Notes: generated from the letters alone by a model not told the origin. Shown: positions 1 through 15,300, counted from the stretch's first letter. The stretch is DNA of 64,000 nucleotides from Nectonema munidae (GCA_030549495.1 JAUIRK010000417.1:62001-126000); one strand, 5' to 3'. Program-made: numbers and translations.

Positions 1-44
1 ACTTCGAACAAGAAAATCTCAACCTGTATTAATTTAGTGAATAC

Positions 45-360
45 TTATTTGTTTGAGGAAGGCTTTGGACAGAATGTAAAGAAGAACGTGGAGAAATGCG
101 CTTAACCGCAGAAATTCGCTCAACAGAGGAAATCTGTTCATTTTCATCTTGATCTTCCAGTTTGGAACGATATTGATATTCTCTATCATTTTCCATGGAC
201 TTTGTAAGCCTTTCTGCTTTGGCATTTTCTTCGTCATTCAGTTTAGGAATTTGAACGGTGTACTTTGACATGCTATAATTTGAAACGTAATTATAGGTAG
301 CTTCATTAACTGCAAACATGTCTTTGGCATCCCATGTACACGCTTCTTTATCATTTAGAT
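45..360 (-). CDS. ATXN2: Ataxin-2 exon: LsmAD domain
   Basis: The exon starts after acceptor GATTCAG (AG at 362-361). The two bases AT complete the Asp codon left open by the previous exon. It encodes WDAKDMFAVNE, the YTVQIP motif and the charged helix EENAKAERLTKSMENDREYQ, then RISPRSSL; together these are typical LsmAD and post-LsmAD sequence. The probable donor is the GT at 44-43. The frame closes a few codons later (TAA at 31-29), so the exon cannot run much further. Later exons are outside the window. Confidence 0.8.
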
Positions 361-3300
361 CTGAATCAAATTAAAAAATGTATAAAAAAAAAATAAGCAC
401 AAAAGGGCTAGGACATCTGCACAGAATTTTGTAATTTCAATCTACTAGAGCTTCGAATAAAACCTATATGTAAGAGAACCTTCTTTAAATAATTGTAAAA
501 ACGAAATAATTTACGTTTTGTCTTAATCAAAAATTTGAATACAAATAAAATAATATAAAATCGATTATTCAAAATTATTACAAAAGACATTTGAAAATAA
601 GAAGAAAGAAAACAAATTTAAAACAATTTTTAAAATGAATATTAAGGATGTATATCAGGTATTAAATTAAACATTATATTTTAACACTAGAATGGTCATG
701 GTGTCGATTTCGACATTTCACTTTACAAAAAATAAAATAACTCAATCCTGATTCATCAAATCAGTTTACTTTGAACTTTAGAATTTTTTTTCTTTGTTTT
801 TTAGAAGTAATTATCATAAAATTTAAAAAAAATTTGAAAGGCAAAAATTTTTCATCAAATTTACCTCCCTTGGCCAAAGTGTCGTTGACAACATCATGTT
901 TTATTAAGTTAAATCAAATACTTTTACATTATTTATAGATAATAGATTTTTATTTATAAACATATATTACCCCATTACAATGCATTATATATGTATATCC
1001 GAAAAATAAGGAGCAAATGAATAGGAATATAGAATGGCGGAAGTTCTTTTATTGCTATGAACACATGTGTAATCTTGCAATGCACTTTCACATGATGAAT
1101 TATCTAATATTTTTACAGATACGCATACTTCTTGCTTCATACATTTTGCTTATCTTCTGTTGAAGTAACAATACGTCACATTTCTTCATACTTTTTTTCC
1201 TTCATATATTTCGTTGTTTTACATTGATTACAAAAAATGTCTGAGAATATAGCTTTTCAAGATGCATCAACTAGTGAAGATTGATCTTTAGAGAGTCAAA
1301 GTTCTTATTCATTCGTAAAATCAGAAGAATCATTATCTAGTCTTGGAAGTGAAGATTTTGATCATCAAGGCCGCACTGTAGTCACAAAAGATGGTTCTGT
1401 TTGGAGAAGGTTGTTTTTTTCTCAGCGAGAACATGTTAGAAGGCATAATGTGTTTTCTGCTAAACCAGGTTTACCTCCTCTGGTCAAAAAACAAGCTTCG
1501 ATATCACCTTACATGGCATGGAAGCTTTTTATAAGTGGACCAATGCTTTGAATAATAAAAAGAAATACAGAGTTGTATGCTCAAAAAACCAATACTATTT
1601 GGTCACTAAAAATCGTTGCCCCTTCATTGTTTATATGCCTAATAAACCCGATAAGTTTGGCATCAAGTTCTGGCTTCTCGTGGAAGTAGAAAGTAAATAT
1701 GTTTATTCTTTGAGCACAAGAGAAAGCTTTTCGTTTTGGTAAGCCTCTTGCTGAAGATGTTGTTATGAGATTGACTTCTGAAATAAAAAACAAAGGTTAC
1801 AACATAACTGAGATAACTTTTTTTCAAGCGTCGCGTTAGTTCAAAAACTCAGTACCCATAAAATCTCCTTAGTGGGAACATTGAGAACAAATAGTAAAGG
1901 TGTAGCAAAAGAAATGATGTGTCATGAAAAAGGTAAAAATTTGAAAGTAAGTTTTATTACAACGATAAGGTTAATGAATTACCAATGCAAAGAAAAATAT
2001 CTATCTGCCTTTTATCTCCAATGCATGACTCTCAAACAGTTTCAAGTGATCAGAAAAAACCAACTGTAATCGACTTCTATAATCATAATAAAATTGGCGT
2101 TGATATTGTGGATTTGATGTTAAGAAAATACACCACTTTGTCTGCATCAAGAAGATGGCCATTATCAGTATGGTACAATATGCTTGACATTGCTTTGTTG
2201 AATGCATGGATTGTATATAAAAAAAAGCAAGTAGTGTCCAGGTCACTCGGAAGCAATTTTTCATTCAATTGATGGAAAATCTTCGAGAAAATGCAGCAAA
2301 GAAAAATTCGAATGTAAATTTGCCTGTTTTTGAGAAGAGGAAAAGAAGAAAATGCTCAAATAAAGAATGCAACAACACAAGCGTTTGTAAAGATTGTCTT
2401 CAAGCAGTTTGTGGTAGTTGGTCAGTAAGCAATTCCAGAGTTATATATGCTCTTTGTAAGATGTATAATAAATAAAACTTAAAATAATTTCAATACCTTT
2501 GTAAACATTTTATGATTTAGAGTAGAAAAAACGAATAGTGTCGATTTGGACACTATGGCCAACAATAGTAAAAAATATCGGCCATTCTAGTGTTAAAGAG
2601 TAAATCCTTCTTTGTTCATTTAATTTGTAAAAAAATAGGATTTAAATATTGAATTTTTATGGAATTAAATTTATGTACATTTCAAAACTATGAACTAAGA
2701 AAGATTGAAACATAAAACATTTGTCAAGGGCGTAAAAATTCGTTCTGTGTAGAACTCTAAGGTATATTATACCTATCGAAAAATCTTCGCAATCAATACC
2801 AGCTGAGCTGTCATAATCACTATCTCCGTGCCAAGGCTGAAGATCTCTAACTTTTAAATCGTCATCACTTCGACCGATAGAATCATTGCTAACGATAGCA
2901 GAGTCGGTAAAGGTATCTTTTGATTTTTGTACTTTCTCTTCAGAAATGTGATTTGGCTTGGAGAACTCCTTGGATTCAATAGCGTCAAGCGATGAAAGTA
3001 TCTCGACATCTTTAATAAATATTTCGAAGTAATCTTCGCGAACTGAATTAAATTGAGGCTTTGATAACTAAAAAGTAATTATTAATCACGATTATTGTTT
3101 ATAGATATTTTTATTATCAGTAGTTTTAAAGATATACGTTCCAATTTTGGAATTAACCACACCAAAGGATATCTGTAAATTTCCTAGAAATATTTAAACT
3201 AGCCGATTATTTTTTTACGAAAATCATTATTGATAGAGATCCGCGCGAAGACAGATATATCAATCCATAATTTATAACTAGAATAATCACACTATTTCTT

Positions 3301-6300
3301 GTTATTCAGTGTTGCAAATTTAAATGACTTAGACCTATAATATTTTAAACTATTTTAGATGTTAGATGCTAAGATATATTTTTAATCTTGATTATCTGTT
3401 GAACTGAGCTAAATCTACAACAAAAATTATCTTATTATTTAAAAAAAATTCTACGAAATAAATTTTTTTATAGTAATTCCAGGTCCACGGCCCACTGAAA
3501 AAATAGGCCCAGTTATTGAAAAAATACATATTATGCAAAAAATAAAGCTAGAAAAGTTCATTTGTCACTCGCAGATAATTACTTTAGTGGACATTCTTGT
3601 GGATTTGTAGCTTTTTTGTACTAAAGTATTTCTACATTAAATAAATGAATAAACGTTTTACTATGTGTTTTTTTCTTTAAACAAAATACGTAATAAATAA
3701 TACTTGTATATTATACAGTGTTTTATAAAATAACATTTTCTTAGACAGGTCATAAAGCCGAGGATCTATACTTAGGAGGAGGGAGGGGGGCTAACAGTTT
3801 CTTTAAATCATATCGGTCCACAATAAGCTACAGCTTCTCTACAGAAATTTCATTAATTTTAGTAATTTTTTTTGAGGTAGTTTCAATTTTCCTTGATTTG
3901 GTTTGAAAAATGTAATGCAAAAACTGAAAAAATAAATTTGTTGTTACTGACAAAAAGTTAGATTTTAAAAGACTTATTGCAATAAGAAGAGATAACGCTG
4001 TGATAACTAGTCTATAATATAAAGATCGCAAGCGAATCATATATCAGAGGTCTGGCAAGACCTCCGGGGAGACAACTCGCAAAACTTGCCGGCCTTATTA
4101 TATATTTAAATGTGTAAATCGTAAAATGCTTAAAAAATATACTTAAAATAAAAATTTTCAAAAAATATTTTACATACATATTGAAAGCCACATTTCAAAA
4201 ATTCTACCTAAAAGTTCAAAAATTTAACTTTGAAATTGCAGTTTTATTTCATAAAAACTATATGATTGGTTGAAATATGTAATATATAATAATAATAATA
4301 GCAATACTTACTACCAATACTACTTTTTGAAAATTTTTACTTGTTTGATTTGAAGAAAGAATTAAACTGTTTTTCAATATTTCTTTTTCATGATATATAT
4401 ATCATTAGAAAACTTATCGTTTGCTACATACTCTAGAATAATTTATTTTTGCAAAAGTTTTAACAAATTTTAATAAATGGACTTTACTTCGAAAAATTTT
4501 GTCTAAATTTTTGAAAAAATTACGGACCACCTTTTTATTTAAGCATAATGTGAAGATTTTTAAAAAAAAAAATTGAATGAAAATGATATCATTGGAAAGG
4601 TATACTCTTTGTGGTTAACATAGGCTAGGTTATACAAATAAATATATTTTCATTTTTCCAAAATCTGCTTTTATGTGAGGTCAGTCAAGTTTTATCTAGT
4701 TTCAAAAAATACCAATAATAATTAACGTTCTTAATTTATATAATATTTTTTCAATATTTTATATTCACAAAGGTAAAATATGATTTTTTACATTTTAAAA
4801 TTTCATAGTTGAAGAAAACTGTCGAAAATTAATATATATTTTTTACTTTTTATGGGTCAGTAGTACAGGTCAGTATAATTTTTTTCTAATAAATTTAAAA
4901 TTATTTTTAAAGTGAAAAATGTTGATCGAATGTACAAGATTTGAAGCTACACTCTTTGTGGGTAAAATAGGCTAGGTTTTACAAATAAATATATTTTTAT
5001 TTTTCCAAAATCCGCTTTTATGTGAGGTCAGTCAACTTTTATCTAGTTTCAAAAAATACCAATAATTAACGTGATGAGTTTATATATTATTTCTTCAAAA
5101 TTTAATATTCACAAAGGTAGAATATGGTTTTTAACATTTTAAAATGTCATAGTTAAATAAAACTGTCGAAAATTAATATTTATTTTTTACTTTTTATGGG
5201 TCAGTAGTATAGGTCAGTATAATATTTTTCTAATAAATTTTAAATTATTTTTCAAGTGAAAAATGTCGATTAAATGTACGAGTTTTGTTTGATAATCGTA
5301 GTTTATTTTATTTAGTTTAGATACAACCTTTCTAATTTTTAACGAAGGGCATTCGTTATATTTATACCGACAGTGTGCGAGGAATAAATCACATTATTGA
5401 TTGATTTTAGAGCATAATTATGCGAAGAAAGATTAATACATGTTGCATTACGCGTTTGTTACCGCAGTGAATTCTTATCTCACATACGCTTCACCACATC
5501 TTTAGCACGCGTGTGTGGTTTATTAATGTCGATTGAATGTACGAATTTTGTTGGATAATCGTAGTCTACTTTTATTTAGTTTAGATACAACCTTTCTAAT
5601 TTTTAACGAAGGGCATTCGTTATATTTATACCGACAGTGTGCGAGGAATAAATCACATTATTGATTGATTTTAGAGCATAATTATGCGAAGAAAGATTAA
5701 CACATGTTGCTACGCGTTTGTGAGCGCAGTGAATTCTTATCTCACATACGCTTCACCACATCTTTAGCACGCGTGTGTGGTTTATTTTATCGGGCTAGTG
5801 TACGCTTAGTTTATTTGTAGTGTTCCTAGCTTAAATCTTAGTCAAATATTAAAACGCTTATAACTTTCACATTTCTCAACAAAATGCATCATGCGATATA
5901 CCAAATTAAAGCATTTTTTATGGGCTTTCAGAATACATTACTTATATCACAAGTACTTAAGAAATACCTTTTATTGTTTTTATTTTCCATGGGCTTCATA
6001 CCATTAATTAGCAGATAAGGGATGCATTTTAAACCAAAGCTCCTTTCATTAGGACAAATTTTTACCTATATTATGTGACAATTTCCAGCACAATTATAAA
6101 GCGACTCTACTCTCAGAATCTAAATTTATTTGTAGATTTTTATAAAATAGTATTAGTTTTTCCATTTTTTTATAAATTAACCTTCGTTTTTTTTATTGGT
6201 CAGTATAATGTTTTTCTAATAAATTTAAAATTATTTTTGAAGTGAAAAATGTAGATCGAATGTACAAGTTTTGTTGGATAATCGTAGTCCACTATTTATT

Positions 6301-9300
6301 TTTAGATTTTTATAAAATCATTTTAGTTTTTGGTTTTTTATAAATTAACATTAGTTTTTTACTTCTTTTGATTTAATCATCCAAAATTTAAGTGCGGGTT
6401 TGATTTACACTTTGATTCGAAAAAAATATGTTTTGGATAAATATTATTTTTATTATTGTTTACTGCATATAAATTTCTAAAGAGAAGATAAATAGATCAA
6501 AATATGTGTTTTAATCAATTTTTCTCAATAAGTATTGAAGCTATGAGGTAGCAAAATATGAACAGAAAGTTTGATATTTTTTGATTTTTTAAAGAATATT
6601 TTTCGATTCTTTGATCACAGAATTTTATTTTGATTATTTGACAAATATAATATTTAAAATCGTGCAAATTGCAAAGTATAGGTATTTTAAACAAAACAGT
6701 AATATATTTGAAGAAATATTTTTTCAGTATAAAGAGTTTAGAAAACTCTTCTCTAATATGTAATGATATATTCTCATAACCTGTACGGTTGAACGAGGGT
6801 AGACAACTTGCATGTTATCTCCAACCCGTATATTACGATAATTCTTCTCCAACCTGTATTCTACGATGATTCATCTCCAAACTATATACTACAATGATTC
6901 ATCTCCAACCTGTATACTACGATGATTCATCTCTAACCTGTATACTACGATGATTCATCTTCAACCTGTATACTACGATGGTTTCTATTCCATGTAAAAA
7001 TAACTAGGGAGACAATGTTCAACTTTCTGTTCACATTCTGCTAGATGTAAGATTTGATATACCTCATTCGGGGAGACGATGCTACATAAGTTATTACCTA
7101 TATACATTATACCTGTATACTACGATGGTTCATCTCCAACTTGTATACCGCGATAATTCATATCAAAGAATCGAAAAATATTCTTTAAAAAATCAAAAAA
7201 TATCAAACTTTCTGTTCATATTTTGCTACCTCATACGATGTTACAAAAGTTATTACCTATACTTTGCAATTTGCACGATTTTAAATATTATATTTGTCGA
7301 ATAATCAAAGAATCGAAAAATGTTCAAATCAAAAAATATTTATTCTTTTTAAATATATCGTTGGCTCCCCTTACTTTTAGTTTCGTGTGTGCATAATTTG
7401 ATAAAAATTAATTATTAAAGACTAGTTTTATCTTTCAATTTTAAAAGTAAGGGGAGCAAACGATATATTTAAAAAGAATAAATATTTTTTGATTTGAACA
7501 TTTTTCGATTCTTTGATTATTCGACAAATATAATATTTAAAATCGTGCAAATTGCAAAGTATAGGTAATAACTTTTGTAACATCGTATGAGGTAGCAAAA
7601 TATGAACAGAAAGTTTGATATTTTTTGATTTTTTAAAGAATATTTTTCGATTCTTTGATATGAATTATCGCGGTATACAGGTTGGAGATGAACCATCGTA
7701 GTATACAGGTATAATGTATATAGGTAATAACTTATGTAGCATCGTCTCCCCGAATGAGGTATATCAAATCTTACATCTAGCAGAATGTGAACAGAAAGTT
7801 GAACATTGTCTCCCTAGTTATTTGTACATGGAATAGAAACCATCGTAGTATACAGGTTGAAGATGAATCATCGTAGTATACAGGTTAGAGATGAATCATC
7901 GTAGTATACAGGTTAGAGATGAATCATTATAGTATATAGTTTGGAGATGAATCATCGTAGAATACAGGTTGGAGAAGAATCATCGTAATATACGGGTTGG
8001 AGATAACATGCAAGTTGTCTACCCGCGTTCAACCGTACAGGTAGGTTATGAGAATATATCATTACATATTAGAGAAGAGTTTTCTAAACTCTTTATACTG
8101 AAAAAATATTTCTTCAAATATATTACTGTTTTGTTTAAAATACCTATACTTTGCAATTTGCACGATTTTAAATATTATATTTGTCAAATAATCAAAATAA
8201 AATTCTGTAATCAAAGAATCGAAAAATATTCTTTAAAAAATCAAAAAATATCAAACTTTCTGTTCATATTTTGCTACCTCATACGATGTTACAAAAGTTA
8301 TTACCTACAATTTGCACGATTTTAAATATTATATTTGTCGAATAATCAAAGAATCGAAAAATGTTCAAATCAAAAAATATTTATTCTTTTTAAATATATC
8401 GTTGGCTTTCAAATAAATTCAAAAATTTTTTTTATAACCCCTTGAACAATAGGCACAATTTTGCCATTTTTTACTATATTTTAGCGTGTAAAATGAAGAA
8501 TAAAATTATTTTTAAAATTTTTTTTTCACATTCATAATATATAATTGATATTTAAACATACTACGGTGGAAAAATTTAGAAATAATTTTCGAAAATTTTT
8601 AAACTTATCCAATTTTCTATTTTATTATTTCATTTTAAAGCAAATTTTATACTGATTACGAAAATGTAAAAATATTTTAAATTAAACATTTTTTAAATAC
8701 TTTTTTTAGCCTTTGAACTTGAAAAACTTTGACCTCAATAAAAATTAAAAAATCATTCGATTCATTTCAAACAAATTACATATTTGGAATCAGCGTATCA
8801 AACTCTATCAGAATACGCTTTTAAATTTTACTTTTTTTTTTATTTTTCAATTTTTCAGTCCTTTTCACCGCGCTCAAAATATGACTTTTATCACTTCTCA
8901 TATATTCAACCAAAAATCAAGTTTTATATATTTTTAGAATCCTCTTATCATTCTGAATAACAATATTAACTTTATTTTACCATAAATCTTTTTATTCAAA
9001 AAAATTCATATATATATATTTGTATATTTTGTATATACGTGCATAATGTACTATTTTAACCAATCAAAAAAATTCATTTGCATTAAAAAAATTTTACATT
9101 CTCAATATCATCCAATTCAATTAATGGCTGATGATGAGTTTATTCATTCTTCTGAATGAAAGATAATACATTTATATGACTACTATTTCAAATCTATATT
9201 TTTAATAAAACACGATTCTTTATTAAAGTTGTTTTTCTTAATTTATAAATTTTGATTTTTTTTTAGATTTCTATAAATTGATACCTACTATTGATAATAA

Positions 9301-12300
9301 TTTTTAAATAACTAATAGTTTTATTAATAGATTTCCTTAAAATCTAAATGATTTAGTTTATAAATTTTATTTTTCAATAATATATTTCTATAATCTTAAT
9401 TATTATTTAGTTTATAAATTTTATTTTTTTAAACTCTATTGCCTAGAATCACGCGGTAACAACAATGATCTTTCACAGGACCTAGGATCACGCGATAACT
9501 GGACCTAGAATCACGCGGTACCAATGATCTTTCACAGGACCTAGGATCACGCGGTACCAATGATCTTTAACTGGACCTAGAATCACGCGGTACCAACAAT
9601 GATCTTTCACAGGACCTGGGATCACGCGGTAACTGGACCTAGAATCACGCGGTACCAATGATCTTTCACAGGACCTAGGATCACGCGGTACAAATGATCT
9701 TTAACTGGACCTAGGATCACGCGGTACCAATGATCTTTAACTGGACCTAGAATCACGCGGTACCAATGATCTTTAACTGGACCTAGAATCACGAAGGTAC
9801 CAATGATCTTTCACACGTCCTAGAATCACAGTACCAATGATCTGTCACACGTCCTAGAATCACGCGGTACCAATGATCTGTCACACGTCCTAGATTAAAG
9901 GTAGCAATGATCTGTCACACGTGCTATAATGTGGCGTCCTAGCTTTTTGAGATCCTAGAATCCAAACAGGTCTCGAGCGAAGCGAGAGACCAAACACAGG
10001 GACCGTCTAGTATAAATAATGAAGTTTACAATTGTTAAAACGAGATCTCCCTTATTTGATTTTAACAAAATGTGTATGTAGTTCTATTCGGCTTTCAGTT
10101 TCTGACCTTTGCTTTTAACGCTTACCTAGAAACTGTGAGTTTTTAACAGCAGAAACACGCAAGTCGTCTTCAAATTGGATTGAGAGGAAACTAGAATATG
10201 AATCCTAATACAAATCTTTGAACTTTGGCTGAAACCTAATGATAATACCAGCACGCTCTGGTACAAGGTGGCTTACTATTCATCAAGTTTTGGAACAAAT
10301 GGTTGGTCCCACGAGTGTTAAAAGCCTGGAGACAGGCCTGTATACAGTGGCGTATTAAGAAAATTATTTTACGGGAGAGGATTAAAACGAATCATCATAA
10401 CTAGACAGTGAGCTCAACATTGTAAACAAGTATTGAAAACCAAAGGTGCTAACACTAAAGGTATGATTGACCATCTTAAATTAAAGCATTCAATAGAACT
10501 AAAAAAAGATGAATCCCAATCACCTGCTAAAATGCAAAAAATAGACACATTTTGCAAGATAAAAGAACCTATTGAACTTATGATATCAAAACTTGTTGCT
10601 TCTGATGGGCTTAGTTTCAATCAAATAGCTTCGAGTAAAGTTTTGCATCATGTGTTTAAAATAGCAAATTATAACTTACCTTTTAACCGTTCTCAGATTT
10701 CTAAAATTTTCATGCAATTTTATGAAGAAACAAAAGAAAAAGAAAAATTGAAAAGCTTAAAAACGAAGGATATAGATTTTCCTTAACTTTGGACGAAGCT
10801 TCTTCTATTAATAATAGAAGATATTTAAATTTGAATCTTCACTATAGTTTAAATAAATCTATTTGTTTAGGATTAACACGTCTTAAAGGCAGTGTCAATG
10901 CTGAAAATTTATATATTCAAACAAAAAAGCACTTAGAAACTTTTGGAATAGATTTTGAAAGCGATATTTCTGTTGTGATCACTGATGGGGCCAGTATAAT
11001 GAAAAAATTTAGCTCTTTGTCAAAAGTTGAACACATTTTTTGCCTTTCTCATGCCTTTCATTTATCTGTTTGCGATTTGTTGTATGTAAAAAAGAACAGG
11101 ACAAACATAGATGGAAGTTTTTATGAAGACGGGGAGTTCTTTTCTAGTGAAGAAGAAGACGAAGAAAAAACAAGCAATTATCAACTTCAATCTCATATCT
11201 GTGCTGTCATAAACAAAATCAGAAATTTGGTCAAATTGTTTAGAAAATCTCCCGTTAAAAATTATTCTTTACAAGAAATAATAAAAAAAACACACGGTAA
11301 AGAAAAAAAAGTAGTTTTAGATGTGAGAACAAGATGGAATAGTATGATTCAAATGCTAGAAAGATTTTTAGAAATAAAGAATGAAATTAGATATGTGCTT
11401 TCTACAAAAACGCTTGGTGTCCAGACTGAAACAAATATAAGCGATGATGAGATTTTATTAATATTAGAACTATGTCAAGCTCTAGAACCTATAAAAGTTG
11501 CCTCTGAATTTTTATGTAGAGAAGATGCTAATATAATAGTTCTTGATAAAGTTATATTGTTTACAAAAAAAACTTGAATGCTTGAACAACAACTTTGGGA
11601 AATTACTTTCAAAATTTTTCATTTCAAAAACCACTGAACGTGTTAATAAAAAATTATCTCACTTGGCAAATTTTTTAGATTGCTCAAACTTCATTAATAA
11701 AGAATATGATGAGTATGGAGAAAAAATTTGCAAAAATGAAATAATTGAATCAGCTTTGAATATTTTTAGACGACTATTTCCATGTAATCATTTGGAAAAA
11801 GAAAACTGTAGTCCAAATTCTTTGAAACATGACACAAGTTTTGGGATGCAGAAAAAAGCACAAACTTTAAAAGAAGAATTGAAGGACGTTCTCTTGAAAA
11901 GTAGAAAAGAAAATGAAGAATAAATGTTACGAATAATAAATGATAAAGAGAAAAGAATGATGGAAAAGACATTTGATTTGTTTATTGAAACATAAAAAAA
12001 GACCTGAAACCTTAGAAAAACTCTATATAAATTTAATTAATATTAAGCCAACTTCTGTGCAAGCTGAAAGAGTGTTTTCTTCAATGGGATATTTTTCCAC
12101 AAAAATACGAAATCAACTAGATGATAAAACTCGTGCTTTAGTTTTTCTTCGATTTTATTTTCGTTCTAAAGAAATTTAGAAGAATAAATTGTTTTTATGT
12201 ATAGATTTTTCAATAGATATGGTAAACGGGTGTTAACATAGTTATGTATGTCTTTATGTAAATTCCCCGGGGAAAATTTTCAAATATTTGAGATACTCGT

Positions 12301-15300
12301 TCCTCGGGGAAAAGAAAAATGTTAGCGAGGAAGACACACTACCGAACACCCACTGCATATGCATAAATATATCTCACATTACATATACCACTGATTCCCC
12401 CCCCCTCTCTTTGTAGGCTTTTCACTTTCACTTTTTGGTTCCCTCTATCCTCATTATGTAAGTATTTTAAACATGTAACCACACACTTCCAAACACATAT
12501 GACATCTATATCTCCACACATTTATCTATTTCCACTTGATATTAAAAATTTTGTGTTTAGAATCTTAAGAAAGACCGCAGTGGTCAAAATATTGATTACT
12601 ATCATTTGTAAAGTCGAGAATAAAGTCTTTTTCAACTATTTTTAAAATTTCTTTATAATTTTCAGTTTAAGATATCATGATCAATATAGAAATATATTAT
12701 ATACAAAAATTTTGAATTTTTGAAGTCTTTTTATAAGGAAATTCAGCCGTATCATATATGAATCACTGGTCAAATATGGGTACATTTGCATGTATGTTTT
12801 ACTGAAACGATAAATGAAGCAAAATGTTTATTCAGAAAGTACACGATTTTGACAACTTACAACAATTTACTGCTTGGAACAGAAGCCTTAAATATATCAC
12901 TAATAAATTTTGGAATCTATGATTTAGAAACTATGATTATGAATGTATATATACATAGCAAATAAGCAGGAAAATCAAATATGTAGTCATTACGCGTTTT
13001 GAAGCTGATAAGTATCAAAATCCGGTTAAGAACTTAACTAGTTTGGGCTCTACTTTTTTGGTCTACCTAATTGTTCTAATACTACGATGTTCAAAAACGA
13101 GATACTAGTGGTGTATATAAACATACAACATATTATATTACGTTTAAAACATTAAAACAACTTATCTAGCACTTTGCAACAATTATTCAATAGGTTTTTG
13201 TTTTTTGGCGGGTAATAAAAATAACAATCAAGAACACCAGACAAATAGGTCGTCCTGTTTGTGCTGAAATCAGCATTTTTTTCATAAAAAGACTCTGCTG
13301 CACATAAGCTTTAAAAATATTACAGACAAAAGACACTATAATCGTTTCAAAAAACGGATTTATTTTCAAAATAAATGAGAATATTTAAATCTTGATTAAA
13401 GATTATTAAAATTTACAGCATTTTCTGCTTCAAACAAAAAAATTTCAGCGTTTAAGAAATAAAACATTTATGCATGTATCTTAATTTTTTCAAAAAATTT
13501 CAGTAACCCGAAGCGAACTAAAAAAAGTAAAAAAAAAACTAGCATAACATCAATCGAAAGTTTTTCGAGAAACATTATGACCAGGGCGAGTAAAAGTCAA
13601 TAAAGTAAACTTTTATTTCCGTTTAGCAAAAACTCTTTGAAGATCTTTATTTCTTTAGTCTAAAAAATTTTGAACTAATTTCAAATTTTTAAGTCAATCA
13701 AAGTCAATTTTTTGAGTTTAGGTCAATAAAGTCAATTTTTATATTTAACACTTTTTGATTCAATGTGCCTAAAATTGTTATAAGCGATACATAAAAGATT
13801 TCTTCTTTATATAAACACTTCCACAACAGTTGGGCTTTTTTTCATCTAATAAAAGGTTTTACTGTAAAGTTTGACTGACTGAGGTTAAACATGAAGAAGT
13901 TTTTTGTAAGACAAATTTTTTTTGTTGACAAATGCGGTTACATACGATATATCCGCTGCAGAAATTCTGGAATTTTATTCCCAAACTTTTTTATCATTGC
14001 ATGTTTTTTACATCATTTACACAAGTTTACTTTAAAAGTTAAGTTATCCTGCAATATTGTAGATTACTAGAATTAATTCATTCAAAATTAGTAATAGAAA
14101 AAGATGTTCTCTTTTCAAACCTATCGGCAACACTTCAGTTCCAATTGTAACGAAATTGACAAATTGGTTGCAAGCAGCAAAATATTTTCATTAAAATCTT
14201 CCAGCAGTGAAGAAATTATTGATGAAGATGATGGAATTTTATTGCCAAATATCAAGAAATTGTTAAAAAAAAGAAAATCTGTATCAAAACTTGTTAACAA
14301 TAATTAGAATATTTACGATCCATTGATTTAGTCGGAAAAAGTCAAAATAGAGACATTTTTAGCCGAAGATGCCTTTACTTGTTTCAACATTATTTGATTT
14401 AAAACGAAGATGGCGTTAAAAATTATCTTGAAAATAGATTCAAATAAAATGAAATCAATAAAATCATGAATATGGAAAACTCTAAAATCTCTCGCAGTAC
14501 TTATCCCAAACTAGAAAATTACCAAGTTTTAACTTTAGAAGTAGAAAGATCTTTTTCTAAACTGAAAAAACTGCTAGAGAATGATCGAATTTTAAATCAG
14601 AAAATGTCATTAATTATATGTTGTTGTATTACAAAGTCATGAATTCTTTGAAATAATTTTCAATACTTTTTCTAAAGTGTTCATTTGTTGAATTCAATGA
14701 AACTTTAAAAAGTCAATAAAGTAAATTTTTTCTCTGAGTAAAAGTCCATTTTTTTTAAATTTTTTGTGTTAATTTTTCCTTGCCCTGATTATGACATAGA
14801 TATTATTCATCTAGAATGTTATTTGAGTTGTAAATGGCATATAATTGTAATTCAAAAAGTTAATACTATTTTAAAAACACATATTTACCTACATATTAGA
14901 TTTATTATTCAGCAAAATGAAAAGAAAATGATAAAATAACAAAAGGGTAGACTAATAACTCGGAAAAAATAGCAAAAAAATCGAAAGCATGCAAAAAATG
15001 GAACGAAAAGCAAAATTCCTTCTTCTACACTAACAATACGCAAAAAGATATAACTAAAGATAAAATAAGCGCGATGGATGTATCAATTTGTATTGATTGT
15101 CTGAAATGATATGCATGCTAAAAATGCTGAAGTACAGATGTTGTTTTTTGTATCGATTAACGTCCAGCGATTCATATATGATATATCAAATGCTGTCAAG
15201 TCTCTGCAACTCCTTTTGCAATGTTTTCCCAATATTCCACTGTACACAGGCTCAATGGAGTGTTTTCAGCCACCAAGTTGAAATAAAACTTTCTAGCATG

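Noticed and set aside
9444-9925. Possible CRISPR array
   Set aside because: Units are contiguous with no unique spacers and the DNA is animal; it is a satellite.
10336-12355. Exact borders for the first hAT element
   Set aside because: CAGTGG and CCACTG are present but the 8-bp flanks do not match, so the borders are not claimed.
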